The position numbers and the translations under genes are program-made. Below the pieces are notes generated by a model. That model saw only the letters and a program-made list of their open reading frames with translations, had not been told where the DNA came from and ran no database searches. Positions 9,431 to 19,701 of a stretch of 64,000 nt of DNA are shown in pieces. Each line of letters begins with the position of its first letter. The stretch's first letter is position 1. Source of the stretch: Flavobacterium branchiarum (GTDB lineage Bacteria > Bacteroidota > Bacteroidia > Flavobacteriales > Flavobacteriaceae); contig NZ_JAUFQQ010000005.1 of assembly GCF_030409845.1 (NCBI RefSeq), positions 1,612,001-1,676,000 of the forward strand, given 5' to 3'.

Positions 9431-10933
9431 ATGAAAAAATATATAACACGATTGCCATTATACATGTTAGGTGCAATTTTACTACTTACCTCAACTAATT
9501 GTGCTAATGACGAACTTTTTAGAGATACAAACACCAATCCTGAAGCTTTTGTAACCATAGATCCTTCTACTCAACTTACTGGAGTAGAAGCTGCACTATC
9601 GGGCGGTTGGTTTGAACAATGGAGAACTAATCTTATCTATGGAGAAGGATTCATACAGCACCTTGGTGGCTCTTGGTCTGTTTCCAATTACGGTTCGTTC
9701 TACATCTCTAGTAGCGAGTATCAAGGTGCTCTTTGGAATTCTAATTACGGGGGCGGAATTGTACGTAACCTAGTTGATGTACTGGAAAGAACAAATGGAA
9801 AACCGGAATACACTAGAATAAATGCTGTTGCAAAAACTTTAAAAGTAATGGTTTTTCAACGTTTGACAGATACATACGGAGATGTTCCGTACACTCAAGC
9901 AGGATTAGGGTATTATAGCGGTATATATTACCCTAAATACGATAACCAAGAAGATATCTATACTGATTTCTTTAAACTTCTAGACGAAGCATATTCGCAA
10001 ATGCAATCAGGAACTGATGTAGTAAAAGGAGATCTTTTTTACGCAGGTGATGCTGTTAAATGGCAAAAATTTATCAACTCACTTAGATTGCGTTGTGCAA
10101 TGAGAATATCAAAAGTAAATAGCGCGCTAGCAAAAGAACAAATCCAAAAAGCAGTTTCTAATGGTATTTTTACTAGCAACGCAGACAATTGCTTTATGAA
10201 ACACGATTCTTCTCCATCAGAAACAGCTGGCGCATTAACAAATGGTAACGGAATGTCTCATGCATTAAAAGGAAACGGAGATGTTCTAGACCACCCAACA
10301 ACAATCTTACTAAATACATTAGGTAACGATCCTAGAAAAAAAATATGGTTTCTACCCAATTCAAAAGGTGTATATGAAGGCATAAATCCAAACAACTACA
10401 GATGGGATCACCCAGGAGGAAGTGGTATTTTATCTAGTCTTCAACCTTATTTATACGCAAATAACGCTCCTTATTTACATCTTACCTATTCTGAAACAAT
10501 GCTACTTTTAGCAGAAGCTTCTTTTAAAGGTCTATACTCTGGAAACGCCACTGATTTGTACAAGAAAGGAATCGAAGCCGGAATTAAACAATGGTCTATC
10601 TTTAAAGACGAAAGCATTATCGACAACAATGCGGTTACAGCTTTTGTAGCAACAAAGAGTCTTACTCCTGGAAAAGAACTAGAAGAAATTGCAACACAAC
10701 AATGGCTTACACTGTTTTTAAACGGAATGGAAGCTTATAGCAATTACAGAAGAACCAATTTCCCAACGTTAATCCCAATAACAAATGCTAACTCTGAAAC
10801 TGGAGGAGTTATACCTAAAAGAATGCCTTATCCGGTAGAAGAATCTACTAGCAATAAAGACAATTATCAAGCTGCAAGTGCGAAATACGACGACAACAGC
10901 TGGCTAGCTAGGGTTTGGTGGGATATTGACTAA
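9431..10933 (+). CDS. SusD/RagB-family nutrient-binding outer-membrane lipoprotein (SusD-like_2 type)
   Basis: A 500-residue lipoprotein; the signal segment ends at TSTNC (Cys24). Conserved SusD-like_2 features follow: DTNTNPEAF near the N-terminus, QRLTDTYGDVPYTQA in the TPR-like core, NSLRLRCAMRIS, and a C-terminal RRTNFPTL segment before a tryptophan-rich end. It should form the lid of the SusC transporter encoded directly upstream and bind ligand at the cell surface. Translation is probably coupled to susC. The gene ends the first SusCD unit; a hairpin lies about 50 bases downstream. Confidence 0.92.
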   Translation: MKKYITRLPLYMLGAILLLTSTNCANDELFRDTNTNPEAFVTIDPSTQLTGVEAALSGGWFEQWRTNLIYGEGFIQHLGGSWSVSNYGSFYISSSEYQGALWNSNYGGGIVRNLVDVLERTNGKPEYTRINAVAKTLKVMVFQRLTDTYGDVPYTQAGLGYYSGIYYPKYDNQEDIYTDFFKLLDEAYSQMQSGTDVVKGDLFYAGDAVKWQKFINSLRLRCAMRISKVNSALAKEQIQKAVSNGIFTSNADNCFMKHDSSPSETAGALTNGNGMSHALKGNGDVLDHPTTILLNTLGNDPRKKIWFLPNSKGVYEGINPNNYRWDHPGGSGILSSLQPYLYANNAPYLHLTYSETMLLLAEASFKGLYSGNATDLYKKGIEAGIKQWSIFKDESIIDNNAVTAFVATKSLTPGKELEEIATQQWLTLFLNGMEAYSNYRRTNFPTLIPITNANSETGGVIPKRMPYPVEESTSNKDNYQAASAKYDDNSWLARVWWDID

Positions 10934-10984
10934 AAACAAAGTCATTCAAAAAAATAACACTCCCCCCTTATACCACAAGGAAAC

Positions 10985-11023
10985 AGTGCCGTTCACGATT
11001 CATTTTGAATTGTGGATGGCACT
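10985..11023 (+). terminator. Hairpin after the first susD
   Basis: An 18-base stem with several G-T pairs, closed by a 3-base loop (left arm 10985-11002, right arm 11006-11023), followed by a weak T-containing stretch. It probably ends or attenuates the first SusCD transcript. Confidence 0.5.
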
Positions 11024-11329
11024 ATAATTTTAAAACACCGCCTTAACCAACAAAAAACATCTTACTCATTTTACCAATAACCAACTAAAAAACTCTTCAG
11101 AATCATACAAAATCACCTTCACTAAACCACACTAAAAAACATTTTAACAAAAACCATCTACTTTCTTCAATACACAAAACTAAAACCGATATTCAACTCC
11201 AAGTAGTATTCCAAATTTTAACTTATAATGATTTTGACTTTAGCTCAATCCCATTTTTTTTCTCAAAGCCACTCAGCTCAATAAACATCAGTCTTTTGGG
11301 AATAAAAAAACAGTAAATAAAAAAATACT

Positions 11330-11364
11330 GCAATATTTTTGCATTAATTATGCAAAAATATTGC
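11330..11364. promoter_or_regulatory. Operator palindrome upstream of susC (second pair)
   Basis: A perfect inverted repeat with 15-base arms (GCAATATTTTTGCAT and ATGCAAAAATATTGC) around a 5-base spacer. Each arm carries the GCA-N7-TGC core found at the other putative sites. It ends 21 bases before the -7 box. Confidence 0.7.
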
Positions 11365-11385
11365 GACTTGTAAAAATTAATTATT

Positions 11386-11393
11386 TATATTTG
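11386..11393 (+). promoter_or_regulatory. -7 promoter box for the second susCD/catabolic operon
   Basis: TATATTTG matches TAnnTTTG exactly, with a TTG at 11368-11370 (15-base spacing). It would give a 5' leader of roughly 45-50 bases before the susC start at 11446. Confidence 0.6.
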
Positions 11394-11445
11394 ATTGCTA
11401 ATCAAAAACTAACAAAAACATAAAACCAATGTAAATCAGTTAATT

Positions 11446-14400
11446 ATGAGGAAAAAGTTATTTTACTTAGCAATTATTGGAGAAATATTATTTTCAGTAA
11501 ATGCGTATGGTTTTGCAATTAAAAAGCAAACCATCGAACAAAGTATTAATCAAATTGAGATCACCGGCAAAGTTATTGGCCTTGATGACGGCTTCCCTAT
11601 TGCAGGGGCAACCGTATATGCAAAAAACAATACCAAAGTAGCAACAATTACAGATGAAAACGGAAATTTTAAACTAAGTATTCCAGAAAACGAAAACCAT
11701 ATTGTTATTAGTTATATGGGATACGAAACAGCTGAATCAAAAATAAATGGCACTACTCCATTATCCATAAGCCTAAAACCAGCTGAAAACGTTTTAGACC
11801 AAGTTGTCGTGACGGCATTAGGAGTAAAAAAAGTAAGCAAATCTATAACATATGCTGTAACTGAGTTAAAAGGATCCGAATTCAACAAAGCCAAAGAAGC
11901 AAACATTGCCAACGCATTAGTTGGAAAAATTGCAGGTGTAAATGTAAGCAGTACTGCAACTGGACCAAATGGATCTAGCAGAGTCATAATAAGAGGAAAC
12001 GGCTCATTAAACGGAAACAACCAACCCATGTATGTTGTAAATGATTTACCTATAGACAACACACAACTCAATTTACCAGGAACCGGCAATCGCGACGGTG
12101 CAAGCTCACCAAGAATAAACGTAGATAGAGGAGACGGTACATCCCTCATAAATCCAGATGATATTAAATCGATTACCGTTCTTAAAGGCGGAACGGCAGC
12201 TGCTTTATATGGAGCAAATGCAGCAAATGGAGTTATTTTAATACAAACCAAAAGAGGTGGCCCTCAAAAAGGAATCGGAATAGACTACAGCACTTCGTTT
12301 ACACTGGAGACGATAGCTGTAACACCAGATTGGCAATACGAATATGGATCTGGTGCTAACGGAAAAAAACCACTAACTCAAGCTCAAGCCGTAGATGCTG
12401 GGCGTTGGTCATGGGGTGCCAAAATGGATGGAACAGATGTAATCCAATTTGACGGAGTAAAGAGACCATACAGTCCACAAAAAAACAACATAAAAAACTT
12501 CTACAGACCAGGAACTACCTTTATAAATTCAATTGCATTAACTGGAGGTGCTGAAAATGCCAGCGGACGTCTTTCCTTTTCAGACATGAACAATGAAAGT
12601 ATTGTACCTAACTCCGACTTTAATCGCAAGACAATCAATTTAGCCAGTAATGTAAACTTAACTGATTGGTTAAAATTTGATATTGTAACACAATACAATA
12701 TTGAAAAATCAAACAACAGACCATCAGTATCTGATGCTGAGGCAAATCCTAACTGGGGAACCTACATGATTGCCAACACGGTAGATATTAGAAATTTGGC
12801 TCCAGGATACGATGAAAATGGAAAAGAAGTAGCTTGGAATCCTGTTCCTATCGCAACTAATCCCCAATATGTAATTAATAAAATCAAAAACAACGACTCC
12901 AAAAACCGTTTCATCGGAATGTTGAATATGAAATTAAATTTTACACCCGATTTATTTTTACAAGGACGAGTAGGACAAGATTATACTAATTATAATTTTT
13001 TTGGATACATCCCAAAAACCACTCTAAACAATCCGATTGGATATGCACAAAGTTCAAAAGTAATACTATCCAATATAAACTCTGAAGCAATACTTAATTA
13101 CACAAAGAAAAAAATCTATAAAGACATCTCTTTAACAGCATTACTAGGAGTAAACTCTCGAACCACATTAAGAGACGAAGTGAGAGCAGAAGGTTCGGGT
13201 TTTGTTTTAGACGATTTTTACTCGCTAACAAATTTGACAACAATAAACTATACCTATCCATACGGAAAAACAAGAACTAACTCTGTATACGGCGCTATAG
13301 ATTTAGATTACAAAAATGTACTTTTCTTAAACTTTACAGGTCGTCAAGATTGGTTCTCTACACTATCAAAAGAAAACAATAGTGTTTTTTATCCTTCTAT
13401 CGGGACAAGTATAATGCTTTCAGACGTACTAACACTACCTGACTGGGTCTCATTTGCCAAATTAAGAAGCTCTTGGGCACAAGTAGGAGGAGCAACTCCA
13501 GATCCATATGCTTTAACCACATCCTACTCTATGCTTCAGGGCGGACATAATGGACAACAGCTACAAGGCCCAACTAACTCAAGAATACCCAATGCCACAC
13601 TAAGCCCTTTAACCTCAACTACATTTGAGATAGGAACCGATTTAGGTTTTTTAAACAACCGCCTGAATTTTGATTTTGCTTGGTATAATCGTGCTACTAC
13701 AAATGACATTGTAGAAACAACCATCTCCAATGCATCTGGCGCATCAACTTCGCTATTGAATCTAGGCGAAATGAGAAACAGAGGGGTTGAACTTTTAATT
13801 AACGGAAAAATCATAAGATCAGGAAATTTCTCATGGGATATGACTATAAACGGATCCTACAACAAAAACACCGTTGTAGCCCTAACTGACCAATTGAGCT
13901 CTATAACAATGGCAACATCTGTAAATGGCTACTCTACTATTACAAACGATGTTAACAGACCTTACAGCATAATAAAAGGATACAAACCACTTAAAGATGC
14001 AAATGGAAATACAGTTTACAATGTAAGTGGTAGCTCAGCTACTATTGCAAGAGGCCCGCTAGAAGAATTAGGCCAGGGCGTACACCCTTGGGGAGCAGGA
14101 ATAAGCAATGAGTTCAAATACAAAGCACTAACATTTAGCTTTCTTATAGACGGTAAATTTGGTGGAAGTCTATATTCTGGAACTGACTTATATGGAACCC
14201 GAATGGGATTAACTAAGCTTACTTTAGACGGTCGTGAAAACGGACTACCTATAAAAGGGGTTGACACAAATGGCGCTCCAGTAGACATGGTTATTACACC
14301 AGAAAACCTAAGAACTTATTATGATGGACTAAGAAATATATCATCAACCTTTATATATGATGCAAGTTTTATAAAACTAAGACAAATTATCATTGGATAC

Positions 14401-14607
14401 CAATTACCACTAAACCAAATAAAAGGACTTTCAAAAATACAAGGAGCATCGATTTCATTTGTTGCAAGAAACCTATTCATTCTTTATAAAAAAACTCCAA
14501 ATGTAGACCCTGAATCAGTATTTAGCGCTGGTAATGCTCAAGGTATAGAACAATTTGGAGTGCCAAAAACAAGAAGTTTTGGTTTAAGTATAAATGTTAA
14601 AATATAA
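11446..14607 (+). CDS. SusC/RagA-family TonB-dependent outer-membrane transporter (second pair)
   Basis: A 1053-residue SusC paralogue with a signal peptide (about 1-24), a CarboxypepD_reg-like domain (ITGKVIGLDDGFPIAGATV), a TonB-box/plug segment (LDQVVVTALGVKKVSK, then RVIIRGNGS and MYVVNDLPI) and a beta-barrel. It differs from the first susC throughout the barrel, so it probably imports a different form of the substrate. It heads a run of eight co-directional genes up to 21903, with small gaps that suggest one operon: outer-membrane uptake, inner-membrane uptake, then catabolism. It is preceded by the shared operator palindrome. Confidence 0.93.
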   Translation: MRKKLFYLAIIGEILFSVNAYGFAIKKQTIEQSINQIEITGKVIGLDDGFPIAGATVYAKNNTKVATITDENGNFKLSIPENENHIVISYMGYETAESKINGTTPLSISLKPAENVLDQVVVTALGVKKVSKSITYAVTELKGSEFNKAKEANIANALVGKIAGVNVSSTATGPNGSSRVIIRGNGSLNGNNQPMYVVNDLPIDNTQLNLPGTGNRDGASSPRINVDRGDGTSLINPDDIKSITVLKGGTAAALYGANAANGVILIQTKRGGPQKGIGIDYSTSFTLETIAVTPDWQYEYGSGANGKKPLTQAQAVDAGRWSWGAKMDGTDVIQFDGVKRPYSPQKNNIKNFYRPGTTFINSIALTGGAENASGRLSFSDMNNESIVPNSDFNRKTINLASNVNLTDWLKFDIVTQYNIEKSNNRPSVSDAEANPNWGTYMIANTVDIRNLAPGYDENGKEVAWNPVPIATNPQYVINKIKNNDSKNRFIGMLNMKLNFTPDLFLQGRVGQDYTNYNFFGYIPKTTLNNPIGYAQSSKVILSNINSEAILNYTKKKIYKDISLTALLGVNSRTTLRDEVRAEGSGFVLDDFYSLTNLTTINYTYPYGKTRTNSVYGAIDLDYKNVLFLNFTGRQDWFSTLSKENNSVFYPSIGTSIMLSDVLTLPDWVSFAKLRSSWAQVGGATPDPYALTTSYSMLQGGHNGQQLQGPTNSRIPNATLSPLTSTTFEIGTDLGFLNNRLNFDFAWYNRATTNDIVETTISNASGASTSLLNLGEMRNRGVELLINGKIIRSGNFSWDMTINGSYNKNTVVALTDQLSSITMATSVNGYSTITNDVNRPYSIIKGYKPLKDANGNTVYNVSGSSATIARGPLEELGQGVHPWGAGISNEFKYKALTFSFLIDGKFGGSLYSGTDLYGTRMGLTKLTLDGRENGLPIKGVDTNGAPVDMVITPENLRTYYDGLRNISSTFIYDASFIKLRQIIIGYQLPLNQIKGLSKIQGASISFVARNLFILYKKTPNVDPESVFSAGNAQGIEQFGVPKTRSFGLSINVKI

Positions 14608-14645
14608 GCTGATTTTTAATGATGATTTTAAACAAATTAAAAGAC

Positions 14646-16175
14646 ATGAAAAAAACACTATCCATATATATATCAGGCATCCTTTTACTTATCATATCCG
14701 CCTGCACGAATGATTTTGAAAAAATTAATTCAGATCCAAACTCCGTAAACAAACCCAACCCGAACTTTATCTTTAGTAGATCTCAACTGGAAGGTTTAAA
14801 TAACAATTATCTTTTCACGGCAATTCTTCAGTGTGGTCAAATGATGCAACATTATTCAAGCTACAAAGAGGCATCAGGCGTTGGGGATAAATACCTTGAC
14901 AATGAAGTTTACTATTCTACATACTTCTCCCAAGCGTATCCAAATTCAATAAATCAGATAACGATTGTAATAAACACTTTAAAAGACAATCCAAATGATA
15001 GCAACAAACTAAATATTGCTAGAATCTGGAGAGCCTATTTATACCATCGTCTTACAGATTTATACGGAGATGTTCCCTACTCAGAAGCTTCAAAAGGAAG
15101 CACAGAAAATCTATTTCTACCTAAATATGACAGTCAGGAATTTATATACAAAGACCTTCTGAAAGAACTAGACGAAGCAGCATTAGCATTGGATGCCTCC
15201 AAACCTAGTTTTGATAAAGCCGACTTAATTTACAATGGAGATATCGAAAAATGGAAAAAATTCTCTTATTCATTAATGCTTCGCTTAGGAATGAGATTAA
15301 CCAAAGTCGATCCTGCTCTTTCAAAAAACTGGGTTAACAAAGCCATTACTGGTGGAGTAATTCTTAACACAGCCGACAATGCTATCATGAAATATACTGA
15401 TGGTCCAAATGATTTTAATCGTAACCCTTCAGCCTTTGATCCAATACGACTTGATTATTCAAGAGGATCTTATGGACAAACAAATAACGAAGGCGGAAAA
15501 CTTAGCAAAACCTTTATCGACGTATTAAAGTCAACCAACGATCCTAGAATCAGCATATATGCAGGAGTTTGGCAAGGTAGAGTCCAAAATACAAATCCAG
15601 AAGTACAGAAAGGCTTTCCAAATGGGCTTAAAACGGCGCCATCACCAATTGAACAAGCCACCTACTCCGAACCAAATCAAAATACGGTTCTGCGGGTTGA
15701 CTCCCCTCTAATTGTGCTTAGTAACACAGAAACAAATTTATATCTAGCCGAAGCAGCTTTAAGAGGATGGTATACTGGAGAAAGCGATAAAAGCTTATAC
15801 GAAAAAGCAGTAAAAGCTTCTTTTCTAAACGCTGGAATTTACGGAGTTTCATATTCAATAACAGATACAACACCTTATTTAACCGAAAACCCATATACAT
15901 CAGGTGGGACATTTGATCAAAAAATGAACCAAATACACACCCAATTTTGGATTGCATTATTTGTTGATGAACAAGAAGTATATTCAAATTGGAGAAGGAC
16001 TGGCTACCCAGTACTAACTCCTATTAACTTTCCAGGAAATGTTACAAATGGCACAATTCCGAGACGCATCAAATACCCAACTAGCGAATATTCTGTCAAT
16101 TCAGCTAACTTAGCCGAAGCCATAAAACGCCAAGGTAATGATTCTTTTTTAACAAAAACATGGTGGGATAAATAG
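14646..16175 (+). CDS. SusD/RagB-family nutrient-binding lipoprotein (second pair)
   Basis: A 509-residue lipoprotein. I choose the ATG at 14646 because it gives a proper signal (MKKTLSIYIS, then LLLIISAC with Cys20) and has a purine-rich stretch just before it; the in-frame ATG at 14619 would add nine residues ahead of the signal. SusD-like_2 hallmarks are visible: SDPNSVNKPNPN, LYHRLTDLYGDVPYSEA, YSLMLRLGMRL and NWRRTGYPVLTP. It should cap the adjacent SusC. The permease gene begins 17 bases after its stop. Confidence 0.92.
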   Translation: MKKTLSIYISGILLLIISACTNDFEKINSDPNSVNKPNPNFIFSRSQLEGLNNNYLFTAILQCGQMMQHYSSYKEASGVGDKYLDNEVYYSTYFSQAYPNSINQITIVINTLKDNPNDSNKLNIARIWRAYLYHRLTDLYGDVPYSEASKGSTENLFLPKYDSQEFIYKDLLKELDEAALALDASKPSFDKADLIYNGDIEKWKKFSYSLMLRLGMRLTKVDPALSKNWVNKAITGGVILNTADNAIMKYTDGPNDFNRNPSAFDPIRLDYSRGSYGQTNNEGGKLSKTFIDVLKSTNDPRISIYAGVWQGRVQNTNPEVQKGFPNGLKTAPSPIEQATYSEPNQNTVLRVDSPLIVLSNTETNLYLAEAALRGWYTGESDKSLYEKAVKASFLNAGIYGVSYSITDTTPYLTENPYTSGGTFDQKMNQIHTQFWIALFVDEQEVYSNWRRTGYPVLTPINFPGNVTNGTIPRRIKYPTSEYSVNSANLAEAIKRQGNDSFLTKTWWDK

Positions 16176-16192
16176 TAAAACAAATAAACTAA

Positions 16193-17512
16193 ATGAGCAT
16201 ATTAATTCTTTCGGCCTGCATTATTTTCTTAGTACTGCAAATAACATGGTTTAAAATAAATCCATTTATAGCCTTTATCATAACATCTTTACTAGCAGGC
16301 CTCGCGTTAGGCCTGCCACTAACAACACTAACAGGAACAGTTCAAAAAGGATTGGGCGACATGCTCGGATCAATTTCCTTAATCATTATTTTTGGTACCT
16401 GCATTGGTAAACTCACCGTTTCTTCTGGCGCCGCATCTGTAATTGCAAAAACTGTCATGCAATGGACAGGCGAAAAATACGTTCGTCTTGGCTTAATGAT
16501 TACGGGATTCATCGTTGGAATTCCTTTATTCTACAGTGTTGGTTTTATTCTTCTGGTTCCTTTAATATTTTCTGTAGCCAATCAATTCAAACTACCTAAA
16601 GTTTACATAGCTATTCCAATGCTTGCATCACTTTCGGTAGCACATGGCTTCTTACCACCTCACCCTTCACCAATGGCGCTGAGCAATATATTAAATGCAG
16701 ACATAGGCCTTGTTTTAACTTACGGAATCATTGTTTCTATTCCAACTATTCTCATTGCAGGCTTACTATTTTCAAACACACTTAAAAATATAAAGTCAAA
16801 CGATAAGGACGCCATAGTACCAACCGAAGAACCTATAAATTTAGACACGAAACCTAGTTTTTTTACCAGCATAACATCTTCGCTATTTCCGGTTTTTGGA
16901 TTAACAATTACTTCAATATTACCATTAATATGGAAAAACGAACAAGTTAGTTTACTATGTCAAACCATAGGTGAACCAAGTATTATTATGCTAATTTCAT
17001 TACTAATTTGCACCTACACTTTAGGCATCCGCACAGGTAAAAACATGAGAACAATCATGGATGAATATGCAGTCGCTATCAAAGACGTTGCCCTAATAAT
17101 ACTTATAATTGGTGGAGCAGGAAGTTTAAAAGAAATTATGATGGTAAGTGGCGTAAGCCAAACCATTGTTGACTCTTTAATAAAAATAGACATCCACCCT
17201 TATTTACTTGCTTGGCTAATCGCTGCATTGATACGAATTTGTGTTGGCTCCGCCACAGCGGCAGGCCTTATGACGGCGGGCGTGTTATTGCCCTTATTAC
17301 AACTAGAAGGTCTTGACTCAAACTTATTAGTACTTTCAATAGGCGCAGGAAGCCTCATGTGCTCTCACGTAAACGATCCCGCATTCTGGATGTTCAAAGA
17401 ATACTTTGGAACCAGCATGAAAGACACTATTAGATCATGGACAGTAATGGAATCATTCGTTTCTATCCTTGGAATTATTTTTATTTTTATATTAAACACT
17501 TTTATAAACTAA
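16193..17512 (+). CDS. GntP-family inner-membrane permease (gluconate-type H+ symporter)
   Basis: A 439-residue very hydrophobic protein with about 12 predicted membrane segments. The segment VAHGFLPPHPSPMA (about 148-161) is the hallmark of GntP/gluconate permeases, and the later GSATAAGLMTAGVLLPL fits the same family. Known members carry gluconate, KDG-like acids, fructuronate, idonate or D-serine. Its place between SusCD and KDG kinase/KDPG aldolase genes points to an acidic sugar derivative as cargo. A glucosaminate-like amino acid-sugar would suit both this family and the downstream PLP enzyme. Substrate is inferred. Confidence 0.9.
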   Translation: MSILILSACIIFLVLQITWFKINPFIAFIITSLLAGLALGLPLTTLTGTVQKGLGDMLGSISLIIIFGTCIGKLTVSSGAASVIAKTVMQWTGEKYVRLGLMITGFIVGIPLFYSVGFILLVPLIFSVANQFKLPKVYIAIPMLASLSVAHGFLPPHPSPMALSNILNADIGLVLTYGIIVSIPTILIAGLLFSNTLKNIKSNDKDAIVPTEEPINLDTKPSFFTSITSSLFPVFGLTITSILPLIWKNEQVSLLCQTIGEPSIIMLISLLICTYTLGIRTGKNMRTIMDEYAVAIKDVALIILIIGGAGSLKEIMMVSGVSQTIVDSLIKIDIHPYLLAWLIAALIRICVGSATAAGLMTAGVLLPLLQLEGLDSNLLVLSIGAGSLMCSHVNDPAFWMFKEYFGTSMKDTIRSWTVMESFVSILGIIFIFILNTFIN

Positions 17513-17517
17513 CTACA

Positions 17518-17985
17518 ATGAATTTATTACCTCAAGAAAAATTTGAAACGCTCAATCTAACCCTACCCCCGGCTCCGATGCCGCTCGGGATATACAAACC
17601 TTTTTTAATAGATGGCAAATACTTATACCTTTCTGGACATGGTCCCGTAAGAGATGACAAATCGTTAATTATAGGCCGTATTGGAGATGACATGGACATT
17701 GAAGAAGGAAAGCTTGCTGCGAGACAAGTAGGTTTAACAATGTTATCTACCATTGTCACAAATTTTGGCAGTCTAAATGCAGTAAAAAGAGTTGTAAAAG
17801 TACTCGGAATGGTTAATTGTAGCTCTGATTTCTTAAGACATCCTTATGTAATCAATGGCTGTAGCGAGTTATTCTCGGAAGTATGGGGACAAGAAAACGG
17901 AATTGGAGTAAGAAGCGCTGTCGGAATGGGTTCATTACCTGATAACATCCCTGTAGAAGTTGAAGCAATTTTTGAATTATATTAA
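17518..17985 (+). CDS. ridA: RidA/YjgF family enamine-imine deaminase
   Basis: A 155-residue protein, starting at the ATG at 17518, 5 bases after the permease stop. A longer in-frame reading from 17437 overlaps the permease gene and is unlikely. The C-terminal half carries the RidA substrate Arg (GVRSAVGMGSLP, about Arg132) and the acidic PVEVEAIFE segment. Family members hydrolyse reactive enamine/imine intermediates released by PLP-dependent dehydratases. Its presence beside a PLP enzyme in this operon supports a dehydratase or ammonia-lyase step. It belongs to the slightly longer RidA branch (about 155 rather than 128 residues). Confidence 0.85.
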   Translation: MNLLPQEKFETLNLTLPPAPMPLGIYKPFLIDGKYLYLSGHGPVRDDKSLIIGRIGDDMDIEEGKLAARQVGLTMLSTIVTNFGSLNAVKRVVKVLGMVNCSSDFLRHPYVINGCSELFSEVWGQENGIGVRSAVGMGSLPDNIPVEVEAIFELY

Positions 17986-17996
17986 ATCTATTTGAA

Positions 17997-19028
17997 ATGA
18001 AAACAAAATCTTCAAAAACAAAAATCACAGCATTTGGTGAATTATTATTGCGGATGGGTGTAGCTCATGGCAACCGATTTACTCAAGCCAAAGAAATGCA
18101 AGTCCACATAGGCGGTGCCGAAGCAAATGTTTGTGTATTACTGTCACAATTAGGTATAAACACCAATTACGTCACTCGTTTACCTAAGAACGATTTATCG
18201 CAACTTGCATTAAACGAACTTCATAAATACAAAGTAGACACTACAGATTGTGTTTATGGAGGAGATAGAATTGGATTATATTTTATTGAATCCGGAAACC
18301 AAATAAGACAATCACAAGTGATTTATGACCGAAGCAATTCCGCTTTTGCAACAATTAGTGATAATGAAATTAATTGGGACGAAGTACTAGAAAACACCAC
18401 CCATTTTCATTGGTCAGGTATTAGCCCTGGTGTTTCTAACCAAGCCCATTTAGCATGCAAAAAAGCAATATTAGCAGCTCATAGCAAAGGCATAATAATT
18501 TCTTCCGACTTTAACTATCGTACTAAACTATGGCAATACGGAAAAAAACCTTCGGAGATTATGCCTGAATTACTCTATTACAGCAACATAACCATTGCAG
18601 ATTTAGATTCAACCGAAATATATTTCGGCATTAAAACAGACAAAAACGATTCAGATTCAGAACGGTTTATAAAAACTTACGAGCAGTTAAAAGAAAAAAT
18701 GCCATATCTAAATACACTTGCCATGAGTTTCAGAAAATCTGAAGGTCAGACTCATCTGTATTCTGGAATATTATTACATAAAGGAAAGATTTACCAATCA
18801 AAGCCGCATCTAATACATCTGGTAACTGATCAATTTGGATCAGGAGACGCGTTCGCAGCAGGACTGTTCTATAGCCTGAAAAATGAATTACCTGGACAAG
18901 ATTGCATTGATTGGGCAACGGCTTGTGGAGTCATTAAACAGAGTATAACAGGAGATTTTGCTATAACTACTCCCGAAGAAATAAATCATTTTATTAAAAA
19001 TGGCTCAAGTAACAGAATTAATAGATAA
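17997..19028 (+). CDS. kdgK: PfkB-family sugar kinase, probable 2-keto-3-deoxygluconate kinase
   Basis: A 343-residue ribokinase-fold enzyme. The N-terminal GELLLRM and the VHIGGAEANVCVLLSQLG motif match KDG kinases, and the C-terminal QFGSGDAFAAG contains the anion hole and catalytic base (Asp284). It would phosphorylate 2-keto-3-deoxygluconate to KDPG with ATP. The next gene encodes KDPG aldolase, which makes this assignment much firmer than a generic PfkB call. The usual DTxGAGD motif is here TDQFGSGD, a conservative variant seen in this subfamily. Cytosolic. Confidence 0.85.
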   Translation: MKTKSSKTKITAFGELLLRMGVAHGNRFTQAKEMQVHIGGAEANVCVLLSQLGINTNYVTRLPKNDLSQLALNELHKYKVDTTDCVYGGDRIGLYFIESGNQIRQSQVIYDRSNSAFATISDNEINWDEVLENTTHFHWSGISPGVSNQAHLACKKAILAAHSKGIIISSDFNYRTKLWQYGKKPSEIMPELLYYSNITIADLDSTEIYFGIKTDKNDSDSERFIKTYEQLKEKMPYLNTLAMSFRKSEGQTHLYSGILLHKGKIYQSKPHLIHLVTDQFGSGDAFAAGLFYSLKNELPGQDCIDWATACGVIKQSITGDFAITTPEEINHFIKNGSSNRINR

Positions 19029-19046
19029 TAAAAAAAGAATTATAAA

Positions 19047-19697
19047 ATGTACGATATCTTAAAAAAGCAAGGAGTACTTCCTATGATTACCACACAAATT
19101 GGAATTAAAGCTGCCGAAATTATACTAAAATCCGCCTCAGATTCAGGGATTAAAATCATCGAATTTGCAGCACGCTCAACAGATGCAAAAGAAATGTTTG
19201 TTAAAATTTTAAATTTTAAAAAAACAAATAATTTAGATATTGAGATAGCTATAGGAACAATTTTAACAGCAAATGATGCCGAAGCGTATCATAAGCTAGG
19301 TGCTAATTGCATTGTGTGCCCACATACCGATCCAGAAATCGGGAATTACTGCATTAAAAACAAGCTATACTGGATTCCTGCTGCAGCGACATTAAACGAA
19401 ATTATTTATGCTAATAAATTAGGCGCCGAAATTGTAAAACTTTTCCCTGCCGATAAAATAGGAGGCCCAAGTTATGTAAAAGCCATAAAAGCACCACTTC
19501 CTTATTTAAAATTAATGCCTAGTGGTGGCGTAACATTAGACGAAAACAATTTAAAATCTTGGTTTGATGCAGGGGCTGTTTGCGTTGGAATTGGATCTGA
19601 TTTATTTCCAAAAGAAATTTTATCTCAATTGGATTATAACAAATCATATGAAATATTTAAAAAATTAATCGCTACCGTCGAGAAATCTAGAAAATAA
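19047..19697 (+). CDS. eda: KDPG (2-keto-3-deoxy-6-phosphogluconate) aldolase
   Basis: A 216-residue class I aldolase of the KDPG/KHG family. The Schiff-base lysine is Lys131 in EIVKLFPADKIGG, and Glu39 in IIEFAARS is the general acid/base of the family. PSGGV and the late GIGSDLFP form the phosphate-binding end. It splits KDPG into pyruvate and glyceraldehyde-3-phosphate. Gene order after the KDG kinase gives the lower Entner-Doudoroff branch. The next gene begins 4 bases after its stop. Confidence 0.9.
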   Translation: MYDILKKQGVLPMITTQIGIKAAEIILKSASDSGIKIIEFAARSTDAKEMFVKILNFKKTNNLDIEIAIGTILTANDAEAYHKLGANCIVCPHTDPEIGNYCIKNKLYWIPAAATLNEIIYANKLGAEIVKLFPADKIGGPSYVKAIKAPLPYLKLMPSGGVTLDENNLKSWFDAGAVCVGIGSDLFPKEILSQLDYNKSYEIFKKLIATVEKSRK

Positions 19698-19701
19698 AGA
19701 C

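Larger units (their letters stand above)
10934..11445. other. Intergenic region between the two SusCD units
   Basis: A 512-base gap. It holds a terminator-like hairpin at 10985-11023, the 17-base block at 11283-11299 shared with the first susC region, the operator palindrome at 11330-11364 and a -7 box at 11386-11393. I see no credible ORF in it. Confidence 0.6.

Noticed and set aside
11712..12251. 179-codon minus-strand ORF inside the second susC
   Set aside because: It lies wholly opposite a well-supported TonB transporter, is full of Pro/Ser/Phe typical of antisense reading, and has no promoter or family resemblance.
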